A DNA stretch of 64,000 nt from Streptomyces tauricus (GCF_014650955.1 NZ_BMVY01000001.1:682001-746000); one strand, 5' to 3'; positions 1 through 8,485 are shown, counted from the first letter of the stretch. Translations and numbers: made by a program. The notes: generated by a model not told the origin, from the letters alone.

Positions 1-317
1 GCGTTGTCGGGGATGGCCGCACTGCGGTCGTCGAAGCCCAGCAGGATGACGTCGAAGCCGCTGTCGCGCAGTGTGGAGATGAAGGGGTAGGCGCCGTTCT
101 CCAGACCGTCGTACAGCAGGTCGACGTTGGTCGCTCCGGGGGAGAAGCCGTCGGAGAGGATCACCGGCCGCTTGACGTGTTCCTGGTCGGACGAGCTGTG
201 GAAGACCCAGGCGGTCCCGTTGCGCAGATCCCACGTGGCGTCCGAGGGAGCGGCTTGCGTGGCTGTGGACTCAGTCCCCGGAGGGGTACCCCAAATACTG
301 ACGACAGGCTTGGACAT
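1..317 (-). CDS. Probable alpha/beta-hydrolase-like protein, N-terminal part (runs off the window)
   Basis: The ATG at 317-315 is preceded on the minus strand by a good ribosome binding site (AAAGGAG, about 10 bases upstream), and the frame stays open for about 105 codons to the window edge. The protein begins MSKPVVSIWGTPPG and continues with a strand-loop-strand pattern (RPVILSDGFSPGATN, then GFDVILLGFDDRS), which resembles the start of an alpha/beta-hydrolase fold: a first strand with an oxyanion-type loop, then a second core strand. The nucleophile and catalytic His would lie outside the window, so the enzyme class is inferred only. No signal peptide is visible. The gene is transcribed away from the following 660 bp gap. 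Confidence 0.65.
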   Translation of the reverse strand, partial: MSKPVVSIWGTPPGTESTATQAAPSDATWDLRNGTAWVFHSSSDQEHVKRPVILSDGFSPGATNVDLLYDGLENGAYPFISTLRDSGFDVILLGFDDRSAAIPDN

Positions 318-980
318 ACTTCGACGTCTCCTTTGTGCCGCGGCGAACATGCCGAACACAGCCATCGTCCCGACGCGAGCACCCATGCTCCGCCGAACCG
401 CATGAGATCACCCTTCCGGGGATGTAACGGTCCTTTTCACTCCCTGATGCGCGCCTCTCGTACACGGACACGCCCCCCGATCCAATGGGATGACCACTCG
501 ATAGGCCTTTGCGAACTGGTACTTACCTTGCCATTTGGTCGATCCGCGGCTGCGCGTCCGTTTCGAGGCGGCGTGGCGCTGATCGAGGGAATTACGCAGG
601 ACCTGGCCCGAGGTGGCCAGGGCGACGCAAGCCGGGCACGAGGGGGGCGGCGCTGACCGACAGCAATCGAGCCAACCGCGCATCGGGACAGCCGCTGCAC
701 CCTCGGTGCATTGGCCGACTCTTGTCGCGGCTCGATTCGTGCTGCGTCTCGAATGTCCTGCGGTCGAGGTGTGAGGCCCGGGTTACGGCGCCGCAGACCG
801 CACGAGTCCACGGTGCGTGCGACGGCGGCAGGCTCGGGTGCCACCGCCTCGCGGGGTTCAGCGACGCGAGCGGTGCGGGTCGGAGGAGGGCCTGGAGGCC
901 GTCGGCGGGGGTGAGGCCGGCGCCAGCTCGCCTCCCCTATCGGCGGCCCCGGCCCCGGCCCCGTCGGCCCGGCGGCCGAA
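318..980. other. Intergenic stretch without a supported gene
   Basis: Open frames here are short, Arg/Pro-rich and lack convincing ribosome binding sites. The right end leads into the RHS-like relic. I see nothing else. Confidence 0.5.
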
Positions 981-1137
981 ATGACCGCCGGTGTCTACAC
1001 GAGGTTCGTTCGTGACGCCGAGGGCACGCGCAATCCATGACCCGTGACAGCAGGGCGTACTGCTACCTCACCGACCCCCTCGGCTCCGTCGTCGGCATGC
1101 GAGGCCGCAATTCAAGGGTGAAGGCCGACTATGGATC
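981..1137 (+). pseudogene. RHS/YD-repeat protein relic
   Basis: Two adjoining frames together read like the conserved core of RHS/WapA proteins. From 981 one frame gives TRFVRDAEGTRNP and then stops at 1038-1040. Shifted by one base, the frame from 1037 continues MTRDSRAYCYLTDPLGSVVG. The motif YLTDxLGSVVG preceded by FVRDxEGT is characteristic of the RHS core. Flanking sequence has no further repeats, so this is a short frameshifted leftover rather than a gene. The family assignment rests on about 35 residues and is moderate. Confidence 0.4.
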
Positions 1138-1226
1138 TCACACTGATGCTCGTCGCCGGGATCGTCGGAGCCGTTTGCGGAGGCATTTCCGTGGTCGTCG
1201 CCGGCAGAAGGAGACGCCGACCGTAG
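1131..1226 (+). CDS. Possible 31-residue single-helix membrane protein
   Basis: An ATG at 1131 opens a 31-codon frame: MDLTLMLVAGIVGAV followed by a short hydrophobic run and an Arg-rich tail (GRRRRRP). This is one transmembrane helix with a positive C-terminus, a typical layout for actinobacterial small membrane proteins. A weak AAGG lies about 8 bases upstream. It overlaps the tail of the RHS-like relic in another frame, so it could be fortuitous. Confidence 0.3.
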   Translation: MDLTLMLVAGIVGAVCGGISVVVAGRRRRRP

Positions 1227-1579
1227 TCCTCGGTCGCCTGCTGACGCGCTGCTTCAGATAGCACTACTGGGCAGCCCGACCTGCGGATGGAGCCGAAAAA
1301 CCACGCATTCGACCCTGGCGGAGCTGCCCCTGCCTGCCCCGCACCATGGAAAGCGGGACAGCGTCCGTGGATGGCCGGCGTTGAGTAACTGGATGACGAC
1401 TGGTTCAGATCTGATTGCTCTTGTTCCGTGCGTTTCAGAAAGCCAGGAATGCTGCTCGCTGGTCGGCTAGCTTCACGACGTCTTCGGGAAGTGCGGGGGC
1501 GAATATGTCGACTGTCTCAGAGATGCTGCTCGTGCCTCTGACGGGCGGACGTATGCCTCCCGTCCGTTGGTGAACTGCT

Positions 1580-1705
1580 TTAGCTGCCAAGAAGGGTGCA
1601 CGTTGGGCGGGCCTCTTGGCAGCACGGCAGGCGGCCCTCGCGGTCCAGTTGCTGTCGGGCCGGTGTGAGGTAGTCCGGGTAGTCGGCTCCGGAGCGGTCG
1701 AACAT
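1580..1705 (-). CDS. Small hypothetical protein (41 aa)
   Basis: The ATG at 1705-1703 follows an unusually strong ribosome binding site (AGGAGGAG, 4-5 bases upstream), the main reason for listing it. It encodes 41 residues beginning MFDRSGADYPDYLTPARQQ and contains a CC pair and one later Cys. It is divergent from the gene at 1799, and the LexA-like box lies between the two starts. The product is not recognised; it may be the shortened remnant of a longer gene, because the next frame continues into non-conserved sequence. Confidence 0.4.
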   Translation of the reverse strand: MFDRSGADYPDYLTPARQQLDREGRLPCCQEARPTCTLLGS

Positions 1706-1770
1706 GCTCTCCTCCTGCTCTGCGGGACCAGCCGGCTCTGCGGGACCAGCCGGGACCGCCACTCGCGTGT

Positions 1771-1786
1771 TCGAATACTAGTTCGA
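1771..1786. promoter_or_regulatory. LexA-like SOS box
   Basis: TCGAATACTAGTTCGA matches the actinobacterial LexA pattern TCGAAC-N4-GTTCGA, with one deviation in the left arm (T for C). It ends 12 bases before the ATG at 1799, so a bound repressor would block that gene directly. It is also 65 bases upstream of the divergent small gene at 1705. Confidence 0.6.
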
Positions 1787-1798
1787 TATGGTGAAGGC

Positions 1799-2068
1799 AT
1801 GGAGCAAGCCCCCTTCCCCCACGACCTCATCCAGCTGCAGGTGGCATGGAACCGCACCTACGCCGCCCTCGCCGCACCCCGCCCCACGGCCGGGCACGCG
1901 GAACTCCGGCGGCGCCTGGTGGTGCTGTCGACCCGTCTGTATTGGCATCCGTTCTGGTCGGGGCCGGGCCGTACTCCGGCCGCGCGGGCGCGGCTGCGCA
2001 TCCACGCCCGCCCTTCGAGTGCCCAGTCGCGCGCGCACGCTTGCCCAAGGGCAGGGGCCGCGCAGTGA
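1799..2068 (+). CDS. Conserved small Streptomyces protein, probably LexA-controlled
   Basis: An 89-residue protein starting MEQAPFPHDLIQLQVAWNRT. I recognise this N-terminus (PHDLI..Q.AWNRTY.ALA, then LRRRL..LS.RL.WHPFW) as a recurring small hypothetical protein of streptomycetes with no assigned function. It has no signal peptide or membrane segment and is basic at the C-terminus. The start is set by that conserved N-terminus. A LexA-like box sits immediately upstream, suggesting DNA-damage control; the role in repair is inference only. Confidence 0.65.
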   Translation: MEQAPFPHDLIQLQVAWNRTYAALAAPRPTAGHAELRRRLVVLSTRLYWHPFWSGPGRTPAARARLRIHARPSSAQSRAHACPRAGAAQ

Positions 2069-2163
2069 ACCTGGGACCTGCGCACCTGTCCGAGCGGGAG
2101 GCCCGGCCGCTCGCGGAAGCGGCCACCGGCCGGCGCCGTGTAGTTCGGGCATGACCGGTCTCC

Positions 2164-3111
2164 TCACTTCTCACGCAGGGCGGGGTCGGGGTGGGCGCCT
2201 TCGCTCTCGACGCGGTATTCACGGCCGAACATCTCGTTGTGCTGCGTGATCACCCGCTCGCTGGGTGGCGCCTCGCCGCCGTGGAGCTGCTCCTGCATCT
2301 TCTCGAACCGTTCGTGCGCTTCCCGGACGTATCCGGCGCCGAGCGTCGTCAGGTCGATCTGCGTGTCGAGCAGCCCGCGCAGGTAGGCCTTGTCCGGCTC
2401 GAAGGCCAGGACGGGGGGCAGCTGCGGTGCCAGAACCGACTGCGGGTCACGTCCGTCATGACGGCGCATCAGATCGCAGGCGATGTGCAGGTGTTCCAGT
2501 TCCTGGTTGAGGTGCAGCTCCCAGATCGCCTTGACCTTGGGGTCGCTCTCCTGCTCCATGAAGGAGTAGTAGAGGTAGCACTCGTTGTACTCGTGGTTGA
2601 CCAGCTGCTCCCACCACGTCTCACCCGGGTCGACGAGGGACTCGTAGTGGGTGACGTGCTCCTCCTCGATGAGCCCGATCTCCTGATAGAGCTGTCGGGC
2701 GATCGGCTCCATGTAGGTGGGGCCGGTGTTCATGTAGAAGTTCATGGTCTGCTGCTCGGCCGACATGATCGTCAGCGCGTGCAGTTTCGACAGCGGGTTC
2801 GTCCCGTCCTTGGCGTACGGGTCGCGGACGTTGTCCGCCGGGTCGCGATGGTGGTACTTCGTCGGCCGGCCCGGCATGACCTCGGTCAGGCCCTCGACGA
2901 TCGCGTCCGCCTTGCGGTGCTCGATCATCTCGTACAGGTTCGCGTACCGGTACAGGTGGTCGAAGTCCTCCAGCACGCCGAACTGGTAGGCCTGCTGCAG
3001 GTAGGGGTCCGGTTCCATACGGGCGACCCAGGCGGTGAGGTCGACGGCCACCTGCTCGTAGGCGATCGTCGTCTCCAGCACCGACGCCACCCCGGGCAGC
3101 AGCCAGTTCAC
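2164..3111 (-). CDS. Ferritin-like diiron protein
   Basis: The translation (about 315 aa from GTG 3111) is helical throughout, with repeated Glu/His metal-ligand patterns: EDFDHLYR near residue 48, SAEQQTMNFY near 117, EEEHVTHYESL near 148, NHEYNECYLYYSFME near 172 and NQELEHLHIACDLM near 202. Paired E..H helices are what the ferritin-like (rubrerythrin/bacterioferritin) superfamily uses to hold two metals. The substrate is unknown; iron handling or a diiron oxidase are both possible. The reading frame is open and protein-like upstream of GTG 3111 (SELPKNAAVAVAESASRAV), so the true N-terminus may be longer or frameshifted. No operon partner is evident. Confidence 0.8.
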   Translation of the reverse strand: MNWLLPGVASVLETTIAYEQVAVDLTAWVARMEPDPYLQQAYQFGVLEDFDHLYRYANLYEMIEHRKADAIVEGLTEVMPGRPTKYHHRDPADNVRDPYAKDGTNPLSKLHALTIMSAEQQTMNFYMNTGPTYMEPIARQLYQEIGLIEEEHVTHYESLVDPGETWWEQLVNHEYNECYLYYSFMEQESDPKVKAIWELHLNQELEHLHIACDLMRRHDGRDPQSVLAPQLPPVLAFEPDKAYLRGLLDTQIDLTTLGAGYVREAHERFEKMQEQLHGGEAPPSERVITQHNEMFGREYRVESEGAHPDPALREK

Positions 3112-3432
3112 TGCCCGGGACGCCGACTCTGCTACGGCGACAGCCGCATTCTTCGGGAGCTCGGAGGCCTGCCTCTGTGCAGGATCGGCGCGCTGACGAT
3201 TGTTCGAGCGGCGGCCGGCGCCGCGGTGACGTCGGCCGCGACGTCGCCTGCGAGCTCGAAGGCCAGGCCGGCACCCTCTCCGCGATGGAGGGGACGGAGA
3301 GCCGTCGCGCGCCCAGCTGATCCTCCGGTCGTCCGAGTATCACGCGGCGACCGTTCTGGCGAGGCTGCTGCCCGGTGGCCGTAGCCGCTCCCCTCCGGGT
3401 CCGCATCAAGATCGCGAAACCGGACCGAGGTA
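3112..3432. other. Gap upstream of the ferritin-like gene, possible decayed N-terminal coding
   Basis: On the minus strand one frame reads GLAFELAGDVAADVTAAPAA and then the frame of the ferritin-like gene takes over, which hints at a frameshifted N-terminal extension. No start codon with a ribosome binding site was found for it. Confidence 0.35.
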
Positions 3433-4554
3433 TCAGGAGTGATCGAACAGAGTGACTACGCTCTGCGGTGCTTCCGGGCCGAAGAAGATCTCCAGGTTCT
3501 TCGCCGAGCGGCCGGCGGCGTCGCTACTGCGCAGGAACATCCGCTCTTCGTACGCGGTGAGCGCGGCCTCGATGTCGAGTTGCTCGAGCAGCTGGCCCGC
3601 CAGGTCCGCGCCGTCGTACATGGCGAGGTTCGCACCCTCGCCGGCAAAAGGCGACATCAGATGCGCGGCGTCGCCGACGAGCGTCACGCCGGGCATCCTG
3701 TCCCATGTGAGCCCGACGGGAAGGGCATAGATGGGTCGAAGCCACGGTTCCGCGTCGCTCTCTGTCACGAAGGTGGTGAGCAGTGGCGACCAGCCGTCGA
3801 ACTCGTCGGCAACGTGACGGAGGCCCGTGGACGGGTCGCCGAAGTCGATCGACCTCATCCACTCCTCGGGTTTGTTCAGCGCCGCGTATCCGAGCACGCG
3901 TCCGTCGGCGTGGCGATGGGCGATGATGCCTTTGCCCGGCGCGACCGCCATCAGCGTGCCGCTGCCGATCGCCGCCACGCTCGGCCGATCGGCCTGGCCG
4001 CCTGAAGCGAGAGCGATCTCGATGAAGCAGGTTCCGCTGTAGAGGGGCGTGGCGGGGGTGAGCAGCGGACGCACCTTCGACCAGGCACCGTCCGCGCCGA
4101 TGACGATATCGGCGCGCGTGGCGGGACCTTCCGCGAAGATGAGGTCGTAGCCGCCCTCCGTACGGTGCCGGACCGAGGCGAGCCTGTGCCCCCACCTGAT
4201 CGTCCCGGGCGCCAGCGAGTCGATGAGCAGGCGCCTGAGATCACCACGGTCCACCTCAGGGCGGGCCGAACCGGGGTCCGCAGGCATATCGAACAGAATC
4301 ATGCCGTGCCGGTCGACCACACGCTTGGCGTCCTCGCCCGGACGGACCAGAGCGAGGAACTCGTCGTACAGACCGGCTGCGCGAAGCGCGACCTGGCCGG
4401 TCTCTTCGTGGATGTCGAGCAGGCCGCCTTGCGTACGGGCTGTCGCCGAGGCCTCACCCTCGTAGATCGTCGCGGCGACGCCGTGGGCCTGAAGCACCCG
4501 GGCGAGCGTCAGCCCGCCCAGTCCCGCTCCGACAATGGCGATGGTCTTCTGCAT
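3433..4554 (-). CDS. TetX-like FAD-dependent monooxygenase
   Basis: A 373-residue class A flavoprotein hydroxylase. It has the N-terminal Rossmann dinucleotide motif IAIVGAGLGGLTLA (residues 5-18), an Arg-containing second FAD contact (VDRGDLRRLL near 102), the DG motif VIGADGAWSKVR (near 151) and the GD motif VTLVGDAAHLMSPFAGEG (near 296). Length and motif spacing match the TetX/PHBH family, which hydroxylates aromatic or polyketide substrates using NAD(P)H and oxygen. The N-terminus and the GD loop resemble tetracycline-modifying TetX members, but the substrate cannot be told from sequence alone. It is cytoplasmic and monocistronic, with about 320 bp to the next gene. Confidence 0.9.
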   Translation of the reverse strand: MQKTIAIVGAGLGGLTLARVLQAHGVAATIYEGEASATARTQGGLLDIHEETGQVALRAAGLYDEFLALVRPGEDAKRVVDRHGMILFDMPADPGSARPEVDRGDLRRLLIDSLAPGTIRWGHRLASVRHRTEGGYDLIFAEGPATRADIVIGADGAWSKVRPLLTPATPLYSGTCFIEIALASGGQADRPSVAAIGSGTLMAVAPGKGIIAHRHADGRVLGYAALNKPEEWMRSIDFGDPSTGLRHVADEFDGWSPLLTTFVTESDAEPWLRPIYALPVGLTWDRMPGVTLVGDAAHLMSPFAGEGANLAMYDGADLAGQLLEQLDIEAALTAYEERMFLRSSDAAGRSAKNLEIFFGPEAPQSVVTLFDHS

Positions 4555-5147
4555 GCTGCGCTCCTCTGTCGCACCGGCACGCGCCGGCGATGGTCAGCGC
4601 CAGGAGCGGACGGGATGTCCGGCCTCGGCAAGGAGACGCTCAACGATCAGAACCATCTGGATCGATGTACGAGCGATGTCCGGCGGAGGAACCCGTGGGA
4701 CATCGTTTTTCGCGACCAGATGACTATAGCTCCCGTCGGCCTCGCGGCAGTCGGGGCGGCTCACGCGTCGAGGTACCGCACCCTGCAGTAGTAGCTAGGT
4801 GCGGTCCTGAAGAGCGCGACATACATGTCTGGGAAGGACGGATGGTGAGCCGCCGGTCGGCGGACGGGTTCCCGCGTATCTGCCGGGCGGGTGCGACCGT
4901 ACGTATGCGTATGTGCTGATTGATCACATGCAGTGGCTGCGGTTCGCGGGCTTGGAGCCCGGGTCGGTGACGTGTGAGGGCTAACAAATCTTCGAGAGTG
5001 TGTGGATGTCGTGTTGTCGGGCACTCGTGTTATCGCACCGGAGTTCTGGTGTGATGCGGAGCCGGTGCCTATCGGTCGAGGGGAATGTGGGCCGCTGTGG
5101 CCCATACGTCCACGCGTCTGAGTCGGACCTGACGACAGGAACTTGAA
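4555..5147. other. Intergenic stretch without a supported gene
   Basis: No frame here has a good start, ribosome binding site and protein-like composition. The right end carries the leader of the small membrane protein at 5148. I see no convincing hairpin or operator. Confidence 0.5.
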
Positions 5148-5303
5148 ATGATCATTCTTGGGCTTATTCTGCTCATCATCGGCTTGCTGGTCGGCGTGGG
5201 ACTGCTGACGACGATCGGCGGCATCCTCATCGTGGTCGGCGCCATCCTGTGGATCCTGGGCGCGACCGGCCGCGCGGTCGGCGGACGCAAGCACTTCTTC
5301 TAG
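5148..5303 (+). CDS. DUF6131-type small hydrophobic membrane protein (51 aa)
   Basis: The frame encodes MIILGLILLIIGLLVGVGL, a GG turn, a second helix (GGILIVVGAILWILGATG) and a short basic/aromatic tail (GGRKHFF). Two closely packed transmembrane helices with a GR.VGGR.H tail are the hallmark of a widespread actinobacterial small-protein family (DUF6131). An AGGA lies 9-12 bases upstream of the ATG. The function is unknown; members are usually described only as hydrophobic proteins. Too short to be confused with a shadow frame, because the hydrophobic pattern is continuous from the first residue. Confidence 0.8.
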   Translation: MIILGLILLIIGLLVGVGLLTTIGGILIVVGAILWILGATGRAVGGRKHFF

Positions 5304-5558
5304 AAGCGGGGCGCCTCACCGGATCGCTGCGACGGGTGACTGTTCGTGGCTTCTTCCCCCATGGGGCAGGCCATCGCATTGATGTTCATCCGGGAGCGCG
5401 TCCTGGAGCTGGTCGGCGTAGACAGCTCCAGGGCGCGCTTCTGGCTGCCCCAGAGCGTGGTGAGCGCTTCACGGCCGAGACGGCGTACGGCCGACGGGGA
5501 ACGCCTGGTTCCACCGGTGCACTTCCCGGGCACCGGCGATCGACCATGCACACGGCGT

Positions 5559-5813
5559 ACGCACTGTCACCGAGACAAGCTCTGGCGCGCGAACACCGGC
5601 GCTTCGGGCGGCGAGTACGACGGTTACGAGTGGGTGGACCGGCAGACCCCGACCCAGGGCTAGGTCTGCGACACCGGCGGTCAGGGTACCTACGGGGTGA
5701 TCGAGTCCGTCGACTCCGGCGGCGAGGCCCCCAACACGACGAGCGGGCTCGTCTTCACCCAATACGGTTGCGGGGACAGGCCGTTGTCCCTTTCGCCACG
5801 CGGACGGCACTGA
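5559..5813 (+). pseudogene. Decayed fragment of an unrecognised, probably secreted protein
   Basis: One frame reads NTGASGGEYDGYEWVDRQ, meets an in-frame TAG at 5661-5663, then continues VCDTGGQGTYGVIESVDSGG and on to a TGA at 5811-5813. The composition (Gly, Asp, Tyr, Thr, with Cys) is that of an extracellular actinomycete protein, and the frame on both sides of the TAG has coding character. No start or signal peptide can be assigned and the family is not recognised. Confidence 0.35.
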
Positions 5814-5949
5814 CTGTGCACGAGCCTGCTCCGGCCTCCGGCAGAGGCCACGCGGCTTCCGGCATTACGTAGCCGTGGGCGGCGTCTCGCCGTTCGGCGG
5901 GACGGGCCTTGCGTCGGGTGAGGTGTCGAGTCACGAGGACCTGTGCTGG

Positions 5950-6822
5950 TCAGTGACCGATGCTGTTCAGTTCGGCCACATCCTCGTCGGAGAGCGTAAG
6001 CCCGGCTCCGGCGATGTTCTCGCGCAGGTGAGTGGTGGACGAGGTGCCGGGGATGAGCAGGATGTTCGGCGAGCGCTGCATCAGCCAGGCCAGCGCGATC
6101 GACATGGGCGTCGCCCCCAGTCGGTTCGCGACCTGTGAGAGAGCCTCGGACTGTAGCGGCGTGAAGCCTCCCAGTGGGAAGAACGGCACGTAGGCGATGC
6201 CATCGGCGGCGAGATGGTCTACGAGGTCGTCGTCGTGGCGGTGGGCGATGTTGTACATGTTCTGCACGCACACGATCGGGGCGATGCCGCGCGCCTCAGC
6301 GACCTGCTCCCGAGTGACGTTGCTGACGCCGAGGTGACGGATGAGCCCCTCTTGCTGAAGGCCGGCGAGCGTCTCGAATGCTTCGGTGATCGAGCCGGGC
6401 TGGGGGCCCTGAGCGTCGCCCATGCGCATGTTGACCAGGTCGAGGGTTTCGAGTCCGAGGGCTTGGAGGTTCTCATGGACCTGCTTGCGCAAGTCTTCGG
6501 GGCGTCGGGCCGTGGGCCAGCCGCCCTGGGCGTCGCGGGTCGCACCCACCTTGGTCGCGATGAGCAGTGATTCCGGGTACGGGTGCAGCGCCTCGCGGAT
6601 CAGCTCGTTCGTGACGCGCGGTCCGTAGGCGTCGCTGGTGTCGATGTGGGTGATCCCCAGGCTGACCGCCTCGCGCAGCACGGCCAGGGCTCCGTCGTGG
6701 TCGGCGGGCGGGCCCATGACCCACGGGCCTGCGAGCTGCATCGCGCCGTAGCCGAACCGGGTGACGGGCGAGTCACCCAGCGTCCAGGTTCCGCCGGGAA
6801 GAGGTGCGGAGGGCGTGTTCAT
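5950..6822 (-). CDS. Aldo/keto reductase
   Basis: A 290-residue protein of the NAD(P)H-dependent aldo/keto reductase superfamily. The TIM-barrel signatures are present: THIDTSDAYGP (catalytic Asp and Tyr, near residue 54), the Lys strand LLIATKVGAT, RHLGVSNVTREQ, and the C-terminal cofactor loop LLIPGTSSTTHLREN. The ATG at 6822 is chosen because GAGAGG lies 7 bases before it; the in-frame ATG at 6837 has no such site. The gene is divergent from an HxlR-type regulator with a 130 bp shared promoter region, the usual layout for an HxlR-controlled redox gene. Likely role: reduction of an electrophilic carbonyl; inferred. Confidence 0.88.
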   Translation of the reverse strand: MNTPSAPLPGGTWTLGDSPVTRFGYGAMQLAGPWVMGPPADHDGALAVLREAVSLGITHIDTSDAYGPRVTNELIREALHPYPESLLIATKVGATRDAQGGWPTARRPEDLRKQVHENLQALGLETLDLVNMRMGDAQGPQPGSITEAFETLAGLQQEGLIRHLGVSNVTREQVAEARGIAPIVCVQNMYNIAHRHDDDLVDHLAADGIAYVPFFPLGGFTPLQSEALSQVANRLGATPMSIALAWLMQRSPNILLIPGTSSTTHLRENIAGAGLTLSDEDVAELNSIGH

Positions 6823-6888
6823 CGTGGTGCCTCTCATTTCATGCGAGGGGTGGTGTCTCCAGCTCACTTGCATAATTATTGGAGAGTA

Positions 6889-6905
6889 ACTTCCTGCCGG
6901 GAAGT
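6889..6905. promoter_or_regulatory. Inverted repeat, candidate HxlR operator
   Basis: ACTTCC and GGAAGT (perfect 6-base arms) are separated by 5 bases in the 130 bp between the divergent aldo/keto reductase and hxlR genes. Position and symmetry fit an operator for the winged-helix regulator. Confidence 0.45.
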
Positions 6906-6952
6906 AGGCACTCTGAAGTGCGTAACGACCCAGAAGGTGTGAGGCGAGATCA

Positions 6953-7387
6953 GTGGCGACGACGAAGGCCGACGAAAAGGCGCAGGCCAAGGCGGAGTAC
7001 AACGCGTTCCTGGCGGTGTGCCCCAGCCGTCAGCTTCTCGACCGGATCTCGGACAAGTGGGTCGTCCTGATCCTGTGTGCACTGGGCGGTGACACATCCG
7101 AATCGTCCGGTGCATCGCAGACTCCGAAGGCGATGCGCTACTCCGAGCTGGCCCGGCTGCTGGCCGGCGTCAGTCAGAAGATGCTGACCCAGAACCTACG
7201 GGCCCTCGAACGCGACGGCCTGCTCATCCGCACCGTGACACCCACGGTCCCTGTCACCGTCACCTACGAACTGACGGACCTCGGTCTCTCACTCCACCAC
7301 CTGACACGCGGGCTCAGGCAGTGGGCCCAGACCCATATGGAACAAGTACTCACCCATCGCGAGAGCCATGACGCACGAGCCTCCTAG
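6953..7387 (+). CDS. HxlR-family transcriptional regulator
   Basis: A 144-residue winged-helix protein. An N-terminal basic/acidic helix leads into the family hallmark CPSRQLLDRISDKWVVLIL (Cys near residue 24, DKW near 34), then the recognition region RYSELARLLAGVSQKMLTQN and LRALERDGLLIRT, and a C-terminal ELTDLGLSL helix. HxlR proteins commonly sense electrophiles through that N-terminal Cys and control a divergent reductase, as arranged here. The linker GGDTSESSGASQTPKA is longer than usual between the helices. The start is GTG 6953 with GAGGCGAG upstream. The stop TAG (7385-7387) is partly formed by an insertion sequence. Confidence 0.88.
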   Translation: MATTKADEKAQAKAEYNAFLAVCPSRQLLDRISDKWVVLILCALGGDTSESSGASQTPKAMRYSELARLLAGVSQKMLTQNLRALERDGLLIRTVTPTVPVTVTYELTDLGLSLHHLTRGLRQWAQTHMEQVLTHRESHDARAS

Positions 7388-8483
7388 GGCCTGTGTGAGG
7401 TCGTGATCAATCTCGGGTTTTGGTCCCTTGCGGGGACAGGACCTGGTAGGACGCTGGGTGTGACACGTAGGCAACTCACCGACGAGCAGTGGGAGTTCAT
7501 CGAGCCGTACCTGCCGATAGGCGAGTACGGTCCGTACCCCGAACGGCTGCGGGAGCAGTTCGAAGGGGTGATCTGGCGGTTCCGGTCCAGCGCCCAGTGG
7601 CGCGAGATGCCCTCCGAGTTCGGACCATGGCCGACGGTCTACGGCCGCTTTCGCGTCTGGCGGGACGCCGGGGTCTTCTCCGCTCTTCTGGAAGGCATGA
7701 TCGCGGAGGCCGCCCGACGGGGGCAGACGGACTTATCCCTGGTCAGCGTCGACTCCACCACTGCCCGCGCCCATCATGACGCCGCCGGGATGCACATCGG
7801 CAAGGACGTCATGGACGCCCTTGAAGAAGCTGCCGCCGAGCAGGAGCGGCCCCGGCAAAAGGGGGCCGCCCGGCAGAACAGAACGGACAGGACGGCAGGG
7901 ACGACCCCGAACGGGAAGAGCGACGGCGCATCAGGCGACGGCGCAAGCTCCGCTTGCACCAAGCCCTGCTCGGCAGATCCCGGGGTGGGCTGACGAGCAA
8001 GGTTCATCTCGCCGCGGACTGCAAGTGCCGTCCGTTGTCGCTCGTCCTGACCGCAGGACAGGCCGCCGACAGCCCGCAATTCGTCCCCGTGTTGCAGAAG
8101 GTGCGGGTCCGTCTGCCTCTCGGCCGGCCTCGAACCCGGCCCGACGCTGTCGCCGCGGACAAGGCCTACTCGTCACGCGCCAACCGGTCTTACCTGCGCA
8201 AACGCGGCATCAAGGCAGTCATCCCGGAGAAGAAAGACCAGGCCGCCAACCGAAAGAAGAAGGGCCGCCGGGGCGGCCGACCCACACGCCACGACGCCGA
8301 TCTTTACAAGGAGCGAAACACCGTCGAGCGGCTCATCAACAAGATGAAGGCATGGCGCGGTATCGCGACTCGATACGACAAGACGCCCGAAAGCTACCTC
8401 GCCGGCCTCCACCTCCGTGCCTCGATGATCTGGATCAACGACCTCCTGAAGGCAACTGGCTGATCACGACCTCACACAGGCCC
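7387..8483 (+). mobile_element. IS5-family insertion sequence (1,097 bp), apparently intact
   Basis: Perfect 23-base terminal inverted repeats occupy 7387-7409 and 8461-8483 (outer end GGGCCTGTGTGAGGTC). They are flanked by the dinucleotide TA (7385-7386 and 8484-8485), as expected for IS5/IS427-group target duplication. The element carries one transposase split over two frames. Its left tip supplies the G of the hxlR stop codon and its right tip contains the transposase stop (8461-8463). Confidence 0.92.
7460..8463 (+). CDS. IS5-family transposase, two overlapping frames joined by -1 frameshifting
   Basis: The first frame (GTG 7460) begins VTRRQLTDEQWEFIEPYLP with the IS5 N-terminal domain and reaches SVDSTTARAHHD, the first catalytic Asp of the DDE triad. 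Left alone it would end at 7993. The second frame supplies GRSRGGLTSKVHLA, the second Asp (AADKAYSS) and the C-terminal YKERNTVERLINKMK with the catalytic Glu, ending at 8463. The frames join at the heptamer A-AAG-GGG (7858-7864), a canonical slippery site: reading back one base gives the conserved basic linker ending RRRRKLRLHQALLGRS. The coordinates give the fused product (about 334 aa). This is the usual IS427-group organisation, so the element may be active. Confidence 0.88.
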
Positions 8484-8485
8484 TA

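Noticed and set aside
2191..3384. Long open frame opposite the ferritin-like gene
   Set aside because: Antisense shadow typical of GC-rich third positions; the minus-strand gene has conserved metal-binding helices.
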